Part shown: piece by piece, positions 24,904-33,901 of the stretch | How the letters are laid out: every line of letters begins with the position of its first letter | How positions within the stretch are numbered: the stretch's first letter is position 1 | Program-made: the position numbers and the translations under genes | Source: Thiorhodovibrio frisius | GTDB lineage: Bacteria; Pseudomonadota; Gammaproteobacteria; Chromatiales; Chromatiaceae | DNA length: 64,000 nucleotides | Direction of reading: 5' to 3' | Assembly (NCBI RefSeq): GCF_033954835.1 | Contig: NZ_CP121471.1 | Span: 558,001-622,000 of the forward strand | The notes under the pieces: model-generated | What the model was told of the DNA's origin: nothing | The model's input: the letters and a program-made list of their open reading frames with translations, nothing else | Databases searched by the model: none

Positions 24904-25628
24904 GATTATCATTATTCTCTTTTCTAGTTATGCTACTTCCGTTTTCTGCAAACGCCGGCATAAAATGCAGCGATGTTAGATATGGAAGTGAAAACTATCA
25001 TGAAGATATGGAAAAATTAGCTGAGTTAGCCAGATTGTCGGATGGTTACAACAGGTATCATGAAGACGTGGTAAGCGGATTATGCACCGGCAATCTGACA
25101 GGAGTTGCAAGTTCAATTGATAACGGTTACGTCAGGAGATCTGAAGTTGAGGCCATTAAAGAGGTGCTTGGGTTAGACGACCGCTCAGATTCCGGGAAAA
25201 GCTACGGTTTTTCAAGGCAGAAATTCAGCGATATGGGGCTGTGTAGCGCTTGTGCAGACAATGTCGCACAACACTACACTAGAACACCTACCTCGAAATG
25301 CGGAACGCTTGCAAGACATGCACTTGAAGGTGATCCTATAGCGGTGGAAAAGTTGCGGTCTTTTCCTAGTTACTGCGAATGGAAATATTCTGGCTCGAAT
25401 GAAACTAAAGAGGGGCCGTATCTCTTAGTAGCTAAAATGGTTGATGGTCTTGAAAATACGACATTCCACACTCAGGCTACGACCGAATCCAGTTGTAGAG
25501 AACTGAAGGAGGAGGTCCAATTAAATAATGGTAAAGGTAAGAGAATCCAAATAACTTTTACTGATCCGCCTTACAGCGGCTACGTCATTTCTATTCATTG
25601 CATTAATCCGGATGGGGTAATTCAATAA
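24900..25628 (+). CDS. exported hypothetical protein, 242 aa
   Basis: Signal peptide MRLSLFSFLVMLLPFSANA, cleaved before GIKC. The mature protein has paired Cys, including LCSACADNVA and SSCRELKEE, and ends with a beta-rich stretch before HCINPDG. No family recognised. Starts inside the stop of the truncated ATPase gene (ATGA). Confidence 0.7.
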   Translation: MRLSLFSFLVMLLPFSANAGIKCSDVRYGSENYHEDMEKLAELARLSDGYNRYHEDVVSGLCTGNLTGVASSIDNGYVRRSEVEAIKEVLGLDDRSDSGKSYGFSRQKFSDMGLCSACADNVAQHYTRTPTSKCGTLARHALEGDPIAVEKLRSFPSYCEWKYSGSNETKEGPYLLVAKMVDGLENTTFHTQATTESSCRELKEEVQLNNGKGKRIQITFTDPPYSGYVISIHCINPDGVIQ

Positions 25629-25743
25629 CCTCTCTCCAGTTTCGAATCATCTGACCATAAATATTGCCGAGACGCCACTGGCGACTAGTTGCCACGTTAA
25701 CCGCGAAGCGGGTCCATCCAACAAACCAATCTAGGAAAAAATA

Positions 25744-26622
25744 ATGCTTCGTTACATTTTAAAAAAGTCTCAGCTCTCAATATTTCTCGTTTCAACAACC
25801 GTTATTTTGTTATGTGCGTACTCTTCCTCCTGGGCAACTAACTTTGAAATTGATCTTAACGGTTTTCGTCTCCAACAGTTTTTATCCGTAGTTGAACCTG
25901 TCCTTGGTCCATCTTTGGAAACGATAGAAGGCGAGCAAATAATTGCAAATGTCTATCCAATTGATGACGACGCATTCATGGTTGTTGGTCATTCGCCGAT
26001 GTTTCCGAACAATATTTCGATGCTCCAATTAACTGGAAAAACAGATAAGGCATTTCCTTTCAAAGGTCTCAAGCTGGGCGATGGCATGAGCAAAGCAGTT
26101 AATTTGCTTGGTGAACCAGATCGAGTCCAACAAGACACTGCTCGGGGGGTGACGAATTTCGTTTTTGAAGACCGCAACTATACTCTTGAATTTGATGGCC
26201 AGGATCGTCTGCATAGCATTCAAATCTTCACAACAGCTGAGTTGATGACAGAGGTAGACGATCCTAGTAACCACTGGAATTTGTTTAAAGATGCGCTTGT
26301 TGAAAAAAACATTCCGGAACTTCTTGATATGATGAAGCCGGATGTTGAAATATATAAGTGGGGAGAGGTCCTTGCCATCTCCAAGCCGTTTAAAAAATTT
26401 GTCGCTGACCCAGACAAAAAATTCATTTCTGCACTTATAGGGTCTAATTTCAGCGTATTTAAACAGATAGAAACAGATGAACCCGAAATGAGTATGCGTA
26501 TAGCTGAAAACGTTGGCGTAGGATTCGTTTATAAATTTCCAAATGGAAAAATTCTCGATGAAATTGTCTTTTTTCCATTCAATGGACAATACCGAGTGTA
26601 CGAGATTCAGTTTCGGGAGTGA
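25744..26622 (+). CDS. exported hypothetical protein, 292 aa
   Basis: An N-terminal hydrophobic segment (SIFLVSTTVILLCAYSSS) after a basic start acts as signal peptide, cleavage near SWA. The mature part has a repeated alpha/beta look (LKLGDGMSKAVNLLGEPDRV, then NFVFEDRNYTLEFD), similar in outline to small lipocalin-like or BamE-like folds, and a second half about nuclear-transport-factor size. Function unknown. Confidence 0.7.
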   Translation: MLRYILKKSQLSIFLVSTTVILLCAYSSSWATNFEIDLNGFRLQQFLSVVEPVLGPSLETIEGEQIIANVYPIDDDAFMVVGHSPMFPNNISMLQLTGKTDKAFPFKGLKLGDGMSKAVNLLGEPDRVQQDTARGVTNFVFEDRNYTLEFDGQDRLHSIQIFTTAELMTEVDDPSNHWNLFKDALVEKNIPELLDMMKPDVEIYKWGEVLAISKPFKKFVADPDKKFISALIGSNFSVFKQIETDEPEMSMRIAENVGVGFVYKFPNGKILDEIVFFPFNGQYRVYEIQFRE

Positions 26623-27065
26623 GGGCGGCATCTTCAATAGCGACCATAATTTCTGGACCCCTGATGTCGTCCGAGAGTCAATTGATTACGATCTTGGGTC
26701 CAGTTAATTTCATAAGGAAAGCTTCTTATCTTAACCGCATCCGTAATGATGAGACAGTTAAACCCCATTTTTCCTGGTGATTTTGGCTCAATACTCAAAC
26801 GTCGTTTTAGCATCTCACTTCTGTCTGTGGGCAAAGGTTGTAGGTAACTATCGAGGTTGGCTCAATGCCAATTTAGCACAACCAAACGATGAATTTCCTG
26901 TTTCGGTAAGGTCGATACGCTCATGGTCTTGGCCTAGTTGTTTGGCTTCTAATTCAGCCGCTATTCGAACCAGTGGTTCAAGCTTTTTTCGAGTGCGCTC
27001 GATCTCTTTGTTAACAGCTTCGAGATTAGCCTTCTTGCGAAACATGATTTTAGGTTGATAAGGTT
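26623..27065. other. 440-bp interval without a certain gene
   Basis: Holds one weak minus-strand candidate (26848-27045). The part 26630-26840 contains an open minus-strand stretch that I could not link to any family. No repeats or hairpins stand out. Confidence 0.35.
26848..27045 (-). CDS. possible small coiled-coil protein, 65 aa
   Basis: The minus strand gives MFRKKANLEAVNKEIERTRK and a continuing amphipathic helix, then a short tail. The helix looks real, but I see no ribosome site and it runs against all neighbours. Confidence 0.3.
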   Translation of the reverse strand: MFRKKANLEAVNKEIERTRKKLEPLVRIAAELEAKQLGQDHERIDLTETGNSSFGCAKLALSQPR

Positions 27066-27371
27066 ATGAGAATCCAACTACAACTTGGTTTGGTGATTCT
27101 TTCTATATTTATCGCTTTACCGGCGATTGCAGCGAAACCCGTCAGCATCGAATTTCACGGAAAGGTAAACAACGGGCCAAATTACGGCTATGGCATCAAA
27201 TGCAGCAACGGCGTGACCTATGATATCGTAGCATGGGGTGATTATGACGGTGATTATTATACGCCTCCTCCGTGGGAAGAGGACAACCAAAAATACGGCA
27301 ACTTCGATTTCGATAAATATACTGGTCAGTGTATAGACATTCTAGCCTATCGATTCTGTGAGACTCGATAA
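27066..27371 (+). CDS. small exported protein, 101 aa
   Basis: Signal peptide MRIQLQLGLVILSIFIALPA, cleavage near AIAA. The mature part is rich in Tyr, Asp and Gly (AWGDYDGDYYTPPPWEED) with three Cys. No family recognised. One of the shortest of the exported run. Confidence 0.65.
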   Translation: MRIQLQLGLVILSIFIALPAIAAKPVSIEFHGKVNNGPNYGYGIKCSNGVTYDIVAWGDYDGDYYTPPPWEEDNQKYGNFDFDKYTGQCIDILAYRFCETR

Positions 27372-27404
27372 ACAATTCCAAACGTGATTACTAGATGAAA
27401 CCCT

Positions 27405-27810
27405 ATGGCATATTTTCAAAACGTTTTCGCGTTTTCGATGGTTGTCTTGTTCTTCAGTTGTCTTGTTCTTCAGTTGGCCTGTTCAAGCTGAAACGCCGAC
27501 TAGGAACCAATGTCAACATGCAATGTCTTTCTTAGGTTTCAATATAGCTTCCCTTGCTGAATGTGGTGACGTAATTGCCCAATCAGATTTACCTGATTAT
27601 AGTGGTGCTGTAGTTGACTGCAATATGGCTTATGGAGTAGATTTTGTTACTAAAGCGACGACAATCGGGATAAGTGATTTCAAGGACAGATTAAGAGAGC
27701 ATGGCCATTTAACTTTATGTCCAGCAGTAAAAAGTTCATTAGATAACTACTGGCTTAGTGAAAATGACATAGAGTTGCAAAATAGATATAATCGTACTTC
27801 TATAACTTAA
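27405..27810 (+). pseudogene. exported-protein gene frameshifted by a 16-bp duplication
   Basis: Start ATG at 27405 reads MAYFQNVFAFSMVVLFFS, then goes out of frame at the duplicated 16-mer (27441-27472). With one copy removed, the frame runs straight on as SWPVQAETPTRNQCQHA to the stop at 27810, giving a normal signal peptide and ~100-residue mature protein with four Cys. Translation from TTG at 27442 could still give the mature part with a short leader. Function unknown. Confidence 0.65.
27441..27472. repeat. tandem 16-bp duplication in a signal-peptide region
   Basis: GTTGTCTTGTTCTTCA is present twice head to tail (27441-27456, 27457-27472). Sixteen is not a multiple of three, so the second copy shifts the frame of the host gene. 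Confidence 0.9.
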
Positions 27811-27869
27811 GCGCTCGAGTATTCCCTTGGACTTAAGTAACCTTAACTTGAACCATGAGAAAATACATC

Positions 27870-28199
27870 ATGAAAAAATCACTTTATATAGCCTTCATCT
27901 TAATTACTTCGTTTATCTTTAATAATCAGACGCTAGCAGATTCTAAAGATCAAGATTGCGTTCGCACAATAAAAAAACATGGATTTCTTTCTCGTGCGCA
28001 ATTTCAGTGTGGCTTCAATGACTATAGCAATGAGATGTTACAAGCAGCTAAAGCTTGCTCTCATGTATTATCCGACGAGCTACTGGAGCAATCGCTGAAA
28101 TCAGGAATGAAAATATTTGACCGTAACGAGAATGAGCGTGGTCATAACGAGTTATGCGAAGATATTCTTCGCGATTTCCCTAACATGTTGCGTCGATGA
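27870..28199 (+). CDS. small exported protein, 109 aa
   Basis: Signal peptide MKKSLYIAFILITSFIF, cleavage near TLA. The mature part is helical with four Cys (DQDCVRTIKKHG, QFQCGFNDYSNEM, AACKACSH-like spacing, LCEDILRDF). The Cys spacing and length resemble the product of the preceding frameshifted gene (27405-27810), so the two may be distant relatives. An ATG at 27855 is an alternative start. Confidence 0.65.
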   Translation: MKKSLYIAFILITSFIFNNQTLADSKDQDCVRTIKKHGFLSRAQFQCGFNDYSNEMLQAAKACSHVLSDELLEQSLKSGMKIFDRNENERGHNELCEDILRDFPNMLRR

Positions 28200-28289
28200 A
28201 TTGGGATTGATCTTTAACTGAGCTTCAATAGACCGATTGCCAATTCTAAACGGCAGAATTACTTTAGCTCATTATCTGTGGAGCATGAA

Positions 28290-28793
28290 ATGCCTATACA
28301 ACTCCGTGCTCGCTTCTTGGTTGTTTTCCTCCTTGTCGCTATTTCATCAACAACGCAGGCTGCGAGCTATACAGGTGCTTGGTTCAAGGTCTGGTACCCA
28401 GATAGTTTTCGGGCGGTACCCTCTATACCGTCCAGGACTTCTGGAGATGGTGTTGACAGCGCCTTCTTCCGCTCCCCAGATGGGCAGGTCGAGTTCTACA
28501 TCTTCTCGCCACAATGGAACGGGGAACCAAGTGATATTGCAATTGATCCGGCACGAGAGACAGTGCGCGCTAAGGAGACGAAACCTTCCGGGGATGGACA
28601 AGTGACCTGGATCACTCTTGACGCGAACGACGGCTCCTACGCGCGTTCTTATCAGGATACGGTCTCAAACGGTGGCTCGGTTCGCTGGGTTGTTGGCATC
28701 AAGTACAGTAGCCAAGCAGCTTACAATCGTTACAAGAGCAGTTATCTGAAGTTTAAGCGATCACTTGAGCAGTATGCCGACGGACTAGAATAA
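28290..28793 (+). CDS. exported hypothetical protein, 167 aa
   Basis: Signal peptide MPIQLRARFLVVFLLVAISS, cleavage near TQA. The mature protein (ASYTGAWFKVWYPDSFRAVP, then SAFFRSPDGQVEFYIFSPQW) looks like a periplasmic PsbP/Mog1-type beta-sandwich of the kind that binds a partner protein. Higher GC than neighbours. Function unknown. Confidence 0.7.
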   Translation: MPIQLRARFLVVFLLVAISSTTQAASYTGAWFKVWYPDSFRAVPSIPSRTSGDGVDSAFFRSPDGQVEFYIFSPQWNGEPSDIAIDPARETVRAKETKPSGDGQVTWITLDANDGSYARSYQDTVSNGGSVRWVVGIKYSSQAAYNRYKSSYLKFKRSLEQYADGLE

Positions 28794-29069
28794 ACGATCA
28801 TGGTAAATCTATTGCTGACATAACGTACTTTAACATTTCTGCGTATTCTGTTAACTTCCTAACCGACCTAACCAGAGTGAGAGATTAGACTGCAATCACG
28901 CGGTAGAGTCAATAATGCGCTTTTGATGCACCATCAACTGCCCGGGACGGCCCAGGATTGTCTGGCTACACATTTGGCTTCTTGAGCCAATAAGGTTTGG
29001 TAACAAAAAAATGTTGGGGCTTGGCAATGTCGTAAAATGTTTTTCTGGCTGTTTATCGGAGAGTAATTC

Positions 29070-29429
29070 ATGATTAAGTCGCCACTTATAACCTTAAACT
29101 TGCTGTTTATCCTCCTTATTACCTTAAGCAGTCGATCCTTTTCATTGTCGATTGAAGATTATGACAAAGAGCGGGGGATATCGAGCGACAAATTAGACGT
29201 TTTCATTAGTGGTCTCGGTCAGGGCTACTTTTGGAGCAACGTTATTTTGGCCGCTGACAAGAAGAATACTCTTTATTGTCAGCCACAAACACTAATTTTA
29301 ACCACGGAAGACTATCTGGCTATTATTGATAAACAACTTGCTAAACACAGAAAGAATTGGGGCACTGATGTTTCCATAGAGATGATTTTGTTTCTTGGTT
29401 TGGCTGCTACTTATCCCTGCCCTAACTAA
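29070..29429 (+). CDS. small exported protein, 119 aa (Rap1a/Tai-like outline)
   Basis: Signal peptide MIKSPLITLNLLFILLITLS. The mature part (VFISGLGQGYFWSNVILAAD, then YCQPQTLILTTEDYLAIIDK and a late CPN) has the helical outline and two Cys of the Rap1a/Tai-type immunity proteins that protect against type VI amidase effectors. The resemblance is by pattern only. Confidence 0.6.
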   Translation: MIKSPLITLNLLFILLITLSSRSFSLSIEDYDKERGISSDKLDVFISGLGQGYFWSNVILAADKKNTLYCQPQTLILTTEDYLAIIDKQLAKHRKNWGTDVSIEMILFLGLAATYPCPN

Positions 29430-29540
29430 GGTTTGATTATTTTGTTGCAGAATAAAGGGAAGTACCCTTTTTTTAGCCATCATTGAATAAGTCTTTGTTT
29501 GTTATCACCGCTTCATGTTATGTGAAAGGGAGCTGCCATA

Positions 29541-29972
29541 ATGATAAAACTTAAACTGATCACTTGTCTATTACTAATTGTTGGAGTTGGATGTCTAAAC
29601 TCTGCCTACGCAAGATCACCGGCGGAAGTTGCGGAAGATTTAACTAACGCTACTGCTACTGCTGTTTCAACGTACAAAACAGACGGAATGGCTGGGCTAA
29701 TCACTGTAACGCAGGAGTGTTATAAACTAAACACCGATGCCCCATTTTATTGCGTTTCCCTTGACTTAGCATCACGCCGAATCGATCAAATTTTTGTTGA
29801 GGCGATGCAGTTTCCGCCAAATCAATTTTTCTCAGATGATCAATTTGGTTCTCGTATTGGGCCTGTATTTGCCGGTGCAGATATGGATATGAATTCTGCT
29901 AATGAATATCTTGAAAATATAACTCCGGTAATCAATAGATTGGTTGAGAAGAAAATTTTAGATGACAATTGA
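29541..29972 (+). CDS. exported hypothetical protein, 143 aa
   Basis: Signal peptide MIKLKLITCLLLIVGVGCL with cleavage at AYA. The mature part is helical, with ECYKLNTDAPFYCVSLDLAS and FFSDDQFGSRIG. One Cys pair. No family recognised. Preceded by AAAGGGAG, a good ribosome site. Confidence 0.65.
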   Translation: MIKLKLITCLLLIVGVGCLNSAYARSPAEVAEDLTNATATAVSTYKTDGMAGLITVTQECYKLNTDAPFYCVSLDLASRRIDQIFVEAMQFPPNQFFSDDQFGSRIGPVFAGADMDMNSANEYLENITPVINRLVEKKILDDN

Positions 29973-30087
29973 AAATGGTGGTCCATCGCTTCAAAATGTG
30001 CCTTCAAACTTCTGCAATTACCGATGTTACATTTAGATGTTCCCTCAATAATATCTTCTACTTCATCACCAACAAATAAATACTCGC

Positions 30088-30594
30088 ATGATACGAAATC
30101 TGTTTCCCACATACCGACTTCGTTTCCCACTTTTTATCCTATCAGCACTGATTTTTCCGCATTTTCTTGCACATGGAGCTCCTGCTGAGATTGTGGAAGG
30201 CGAAGGTGGAATGGATATATCAATCAAAGCCGATAATCAAAAAAGTTTGCGTCTAAACCTCACATGCAGGGAGCTATCAGGCAATAGCATGTCTGGCTTT
30301 ATAACCCTTTGGTTCGAGGATGGAGTGGACTTAGCTGGCGAGATGAAGCGACTACATGACGACTCATACCTCTTAACCGGTGATTTAGCGAAACGTATGC
30401 AATTTTGCCTTAACGGCGAATGCCTGCAAACATACTGGATACATGATGATATTTCGGGTGGCTATTCCACAGAGGTAAATCTTGATTTATCCGAATCGAT
30501 AACAAGCGTTAAGATTGTTCCAGAGAATCTGCCGGAAGGCATCTATACGAAAACGCTAATCACTAAGGACAACATTGAATCAATCTGTCAATGA
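30088..30594 (+). CDS. exported hypothetical protein, 168 aa
   Basis: An extended basic start then LFILSALIFPHFLAHGA as signal peptide. The mature part is beta-rich with Cys at LTCRELSG, FCLNGECLQTY and the C-terminus (ESICQ). Might be a small periplasmic binding or inhibitor protein. Function unknown. Confidence 0.65.
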   Translation: MIRNLFPTYRLRFPLFILSALIFPHFLAHGAPAEIVEGEGGMDISIKADNQKSLRLNLTCRELSGNSMSGFITLWFEDGVDLAGEMKRLHDDSYLLTGDLAKRMQFCLNGECLQTYWIHDDISGGYSTEVNLDLSESITSVKIVPENLPEGIYTKTLITKDNIESICQ

Positions 30595-31451
30595 GATTAA
30601 CTGGGGATTTTTCAGACTTACTGATCCGACTAAAACGTAAAATATTTTTTGTGGTATAACTCTATCGATACGGGAATACGAACAGGTTCAACGCTTGCGA
30701 TCAGTCACTCGGCGTAAGTTCTCACCGGCCTTGGCGAGCATGATATGAGCGGAGCGGAGCCGTTGCTGACGACGGGCTGGATCATAAGGTGCGTCAGGAC
30801 CTAGTGATTCAGTCAGAAAACCTTACTCAACTAATTTAGAAAATCGTATCTTAGCCTACACAAGTATATTGTTGCTACGTAATGGTTGCCTGCCTTATTA
30901 TTAAGGCCATAGCTTGCTCATTAGAAACCTTTCAGACCTATTATTTCAACTAGGGATAACCATCTTGTTTTGGCGAATTGCCTGAAGGTGCTCTTGCAGA
31001 AATGCTGCAAGCCGAAACCCTCGATTGCCAACAAATGGCGATGGTAACAGCCGGACTGCAAAACCTCGCCGCTGCGCTAGCTGAAGTTTTCGGGAATACC
31101 GATAATCGTCAGCGGAGTGCGCTGCATTGAGGTTTTGCAGAGGTTGTACGCTGAAATGGCGACTGCGCGATATCGAGTTTTGGTCGATATGATTGAGTCC
31201 CTTCCCAAAAGTCGTTTTCGACCCTATATTAGTGATTTATTATCAACTATTATACAATATAGAGAACAGTCTATAACCATAACGTTTCTTTAAATATGCG
31301 CGATTTCGGGTTTTCGAAGTGGACTCCAGTGTTGTCTGAAAGTAGATTCTTGATACCGTATGGCGTTCAACAAACGAACTTGATCGATTACCATGATAAA
31401 TCATTTTGTTAGAGTAACTTTTACCACTTTGATGCCCGCAGGAGTAAAGAA
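30595..31451. other. 857-bp gap with one long hairpin
   Basis: No gene seen on either strand. It contains an inverted repeat CTGCAAAACCTC (31056-31067) / GAGGTTTTGCAG (31129-31140) around a 61-bp loop with further partial pairing (GCCGCTGCGC against GCGCTGC). The hairpin might be a terminator, a REP-like repeat or a cassette end, but it lacks attC core motifs. Confidence 0.45.
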
Positions 31452-32039
31452 ATGAACAAGTTGACAATATCACTAATGTTCGCTATTTCACTGCTGTCAA
31501 CATCCAGCATTTCTTTTGGAGCTTGCTTCAGTTCTAATGATAATCTTCCTTTTGAATGCCGCTTTCCACAGGGGGATAGTTGGTGCGTGAGCAATTTCGA
31601 TAACAAAGTATTCGCGTATGCTGATGCCTGCCTGCAACAGCATAGAACAACGGGAACAAGGCAAAGCACCTCAGCTGTTTCCCTTGAAACTGCCTTAAAA
31701 AAGATCAATGATGAACAATGCTGTGACGTTAACCTCATCAAGGTCGTAAACGGAGAAATCGCAGGACAACAAAGAAAAGTTGCTTTATATGGCGTTGAAG
31801 GCTGCGGTTGCGGAAATGCGTGGTGGGTAAGTGTTTCTGTGCTCGATATGGATAACAACGTGGTAGATTCTTGGGGGGAAGGCATCTTCGGTTTCAGCCC
31901 AGACGATGTTGCGATCAGGCGTGGGGCAATAATTCTGACGGGAATGGACTACGCGCCTGATGATGCACGCTGTTGTCCCTCTATTGAGAAAAGGCAGATT
32001 CTAACGCTTGTTAATGGCAAATTGCGGCCAACGGAATAG
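31452..32039 (+). CDS. exported Cys-rich protein, 195 aa, shares a domain with 22852-23274
   Basis: Signal peptide MNKLTISLMFAISLLSTSS, cleavage near FGA. The N-terminal block ECRFPQGDSWCVSN and YADACLQQ matches the gene at 22852. Then a distinct domain with QCCDVNLIKV, GVEGCGCGNAWWVSVSV and DARCCPSIE. Ten or more Cys suggest disulfides in the periplasm. Preceded by AGGAG. Function unknown. Confidence 0.7.
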   Translation: MNKLTISLMFAISLLSTSSISFGACFSSNDNLPFECRFPQGDSWCVSNFDNKVFAYADACLQQHRTTGTRQSTSAVSLETALKKINDEQCCDVNLIKVVNGEIAGQQRKVALYGVEGCGCGNAWWVSVSVLDMDNNVVDSWGEGIFGFSPDDVAIRRGAIILTGMDYAPDDARCCPSIEKRQILTLVNGKLRPTE

Positions 32040-32090
32040 TGTACGATGCACTGATCCCCCAAGTAATTTACCGGTGCTGGAGTTCTAGTC

Positions 32091-32537
32091 ATGAAAAATC
32101 TCTCCTCATACATTGCTGTTGCGCTGACAGTTGCGTTTGGGTGCGCTCAAGCAGAACAGCTTACAACAAAACAGACCTTATCTTTATTTGATGGAATGGA
32201 GTCGAGTTCGGCCATTGAGCTGACTAACGGTTACTGCATGGAGATCGATGGTGACAGCATTGTCAATATCAGTAAATGCCGGATTGTTCGCCATACCGAT
32301 TGCGGCATTGACATCGGTGAATGTGGGAGCACTTTGAATGTTTTCAATTCTGATGGAAAATTACAAAAGAGCTTTGAGGAGCAACAAGATATTTGGTTTA
32401 AAGTTAGCAATGGAAAAGACTATGACGAGGTAAAAATTGAAAAGGACCAAATTTTTTATAGAGAATGCTTTCGCGATGTAGATAATGGCTACGATGCCTT
32501 TTGTTTTTCACTATTGCCGCCTGATTTAAATTATTAA
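32091..32537 (+). CDS. exported hypothetical protein, 148 aa
   Basis: Signal peptide MKNLSSYIAVALTVAFGCAQA. The mature protein (GMESSSAIELTNGYCMEIDG, DCGIDIGECGSTLNVF) has about six Cys and a beta-rich outline. Last gene of the plus-strand exported run. Function unknown. Confidence 0.65.
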   Translation: MKNLSSYIAVALTVAFGCAQAEQLTTKQTLSLFDGMESSSAIELTNGYCMEIDGDSIVNISKCRIVRHTDCGIDIGECGSTLNVFNSDGKLQKSFEEQQDIWFKVSNGKDYDEVKIEKDQIFYRECFRDVDNGYDAFCFSLLPPDLNY

Positions 32538-32879
32538 AGACAGACGTTCTAATCTTTACTGTAAGTATTGCTTGACTTTCAAATGCGGATTGGGAATTAT
32601 TAAAGGTGCGTTTCCTTAACTGGGTCCGAGAGCAAATGCCTTTCAAGGCAATCAACTTGAGCTGAATCGATCTTGAAATACTGTGTTACTGCGAAACCGG
32701 CGTCCTAGCGCTTATCTTTCTACAACAAGTTCGGGATCGCGTCTCAAGGTATTGAAGACTCGTTGGTCTGGCACAAATGGGGTGGAGGGAGGTTAACTGA
32801 TGAATTCAAAGTTATAGATGTTGTACGCTATTGGATTGGTAGACTCAGTGAGGTCAAAATTCTCCAAATATTAACGCCC
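32538..32879. other. 342-bp gap between convergent genes
   Basis: No gene seen. It lies between the end of the exported-protein run and the stop of the minus-strand 165-aa gene, so it should contain terminators, but no strong hairpin with a T-run stands out. Confidence 0.35.
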
Positions 32880-33377
32880 TCACTCTGACCATCTCCCGCT
32901 CTCAACATCCTGAGTCATCTGATGGCGTACCTGGATTTCGACGCTGATCTCCCCGATTCTCAGCATTTCTTGTGGGGTTAGCGCCCGTTGCTCTGAGCTG
33001 TAATCGTGGTCCCAGAGGTCGTGCATCAAAGAACATTGCTCGATCTCTGATAAAGGATAGCCGATGTTCCACAGTCGATGATCCCTACCGTCATTTAGCT
33101 GGCTCTGCTCACTATGCTTGAGACTAATCCAACGGCGCATGGTTAGAATATTATCTTCATCCTCTCGATATTCTGGATCATCCTCTCTGAGATAAAACCC
33201 CAACTCAGCGTCTAGTTCGTAATCTGCGAGAGGATCATCGGGGTCTGCTACCCGAGAATCCATCTTTGGACACTCTGTTACCCGAAATTCCACTAAATAG
33301 CGCTCAATCATCGACAAGCGATCATTGAGTCGAATCAAATCAGCGAAATCTGCGGTGGTGTAATGAATGTCTGACAT
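32880..33377 (-). CDS. element-3 hypothetical protein, 165 aa
   Basis: A very acidic cytoplasmic protein (DPDDPLADYELDAELGFYLR, then REDEDNILTMRRWISLKHS). No signal peptide. ATG at 33377 (MSDIHYTTADFADLIRL) is preferred over an upstream in-frame Met. It lies beside the AlpA-like gene on the same strand and belongs to the core of element 3 rather than its cargo. The strong negative charge could fit a DNA-mimic or a regulator partner, but there is no direct evidence. Confidence 0.55.
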   Translation of the reverse strand: MSDIHYTTADFADLIRLNDRLSMIERYLVEFRVTECPKMDSRVADPDDPLADYELDAELGFYLREDDPEYREDEDNILTMRRWISLKHSEQSQLNDGRDHRLWNIGYPLSEIEQCSLMHDLWDHDYSSEQRALTPQEMLRIGEISVEIQVRHQMTQDVESGRWSE

Positions 33378-33462
33378 TATCAATCGTAGATGCGTTGATA
33401 ACCGCCATGCCAAATTTCCAAATTGGTTATCTTCGCTTTTGTTAATTCAAATTCATAACGAA

Positions 33463-33487
33463 AAAGCCCCGTACAAGACGGGGCTTT
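33463..33487 (-). terminator. rho-independent terminator after the AlpA-like gene
   Basis: A perfect 10-bp stem AAAGCCCCGT / ACGGGGCTTT with a 5-base loop, followed on the minus strand by a T-run, seven bases past the stop of the AlpA-like gene. Confidence 0.88.
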
Positions 33488-33494
33488 CAACCAA

Positions 33495-33686
33495 CTAATT
33501 TACGACCATCGACTCAATGTAGGAATCAAGGTCTTGTTTTCTGTAACGAACAGACTTACCTAACTTTAGATAAGGGATAATACAAGTTTTCCTAACTCTC
33601 CAAGTTTCTAAGGTCGAAGGGGAAATATTTAAATACGCAGCTGCTTGTTTTGTATCAAGCAAGAAATTTTCTTCAGAATTATTCAT
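33495..33686 (-). CDS. AlpA/MerR-like helix-turn-helix regulator of element 3
   Basis: A 63-aa protein with the HTH_17 pattern: FLLDTKQAAAYLNISPSTLE then YLKLGKSVRYRKQDLDSYI. Likely excisionase or activator for int3, by analogy with P4 AlpA. It ends at a strong terminator, so it is transcribed as a single gene. Confidence 0.85.
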   Translation of the reverse strand: MNNSEENFLLDTKQAAAYLNISPSTLETWRVRKTCIIPYLKLGKSVRYRKQDLDSYIESMVVN

Positions 33687-33901
33687 GCATTAGGCTCGAA
33701 AAAAAAAATGAGACCAATGCCGACTTCCGATTTTAGTGGGTTCTTAGTATGGTGAATTTACAAGCCAAATGTAGTGGTAAAATTACATGCCATAAATCAT
33801 TCAGATCGGCGTTATTGGCGGCTGACCAGAGGCGGTTCCATTTGGGATGATGGGCTCCTGCTCTACCGGTCTTCTAAGCCTATTGCCGATGCCCTGATCT
33901 G

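Noticed and set aside
28861-29069. Further attC site in the plus-strand half of element 3
   Set aside because: An ACCTAAC core-like motif is present, but no GTTRRRY partner or paired arms follow.
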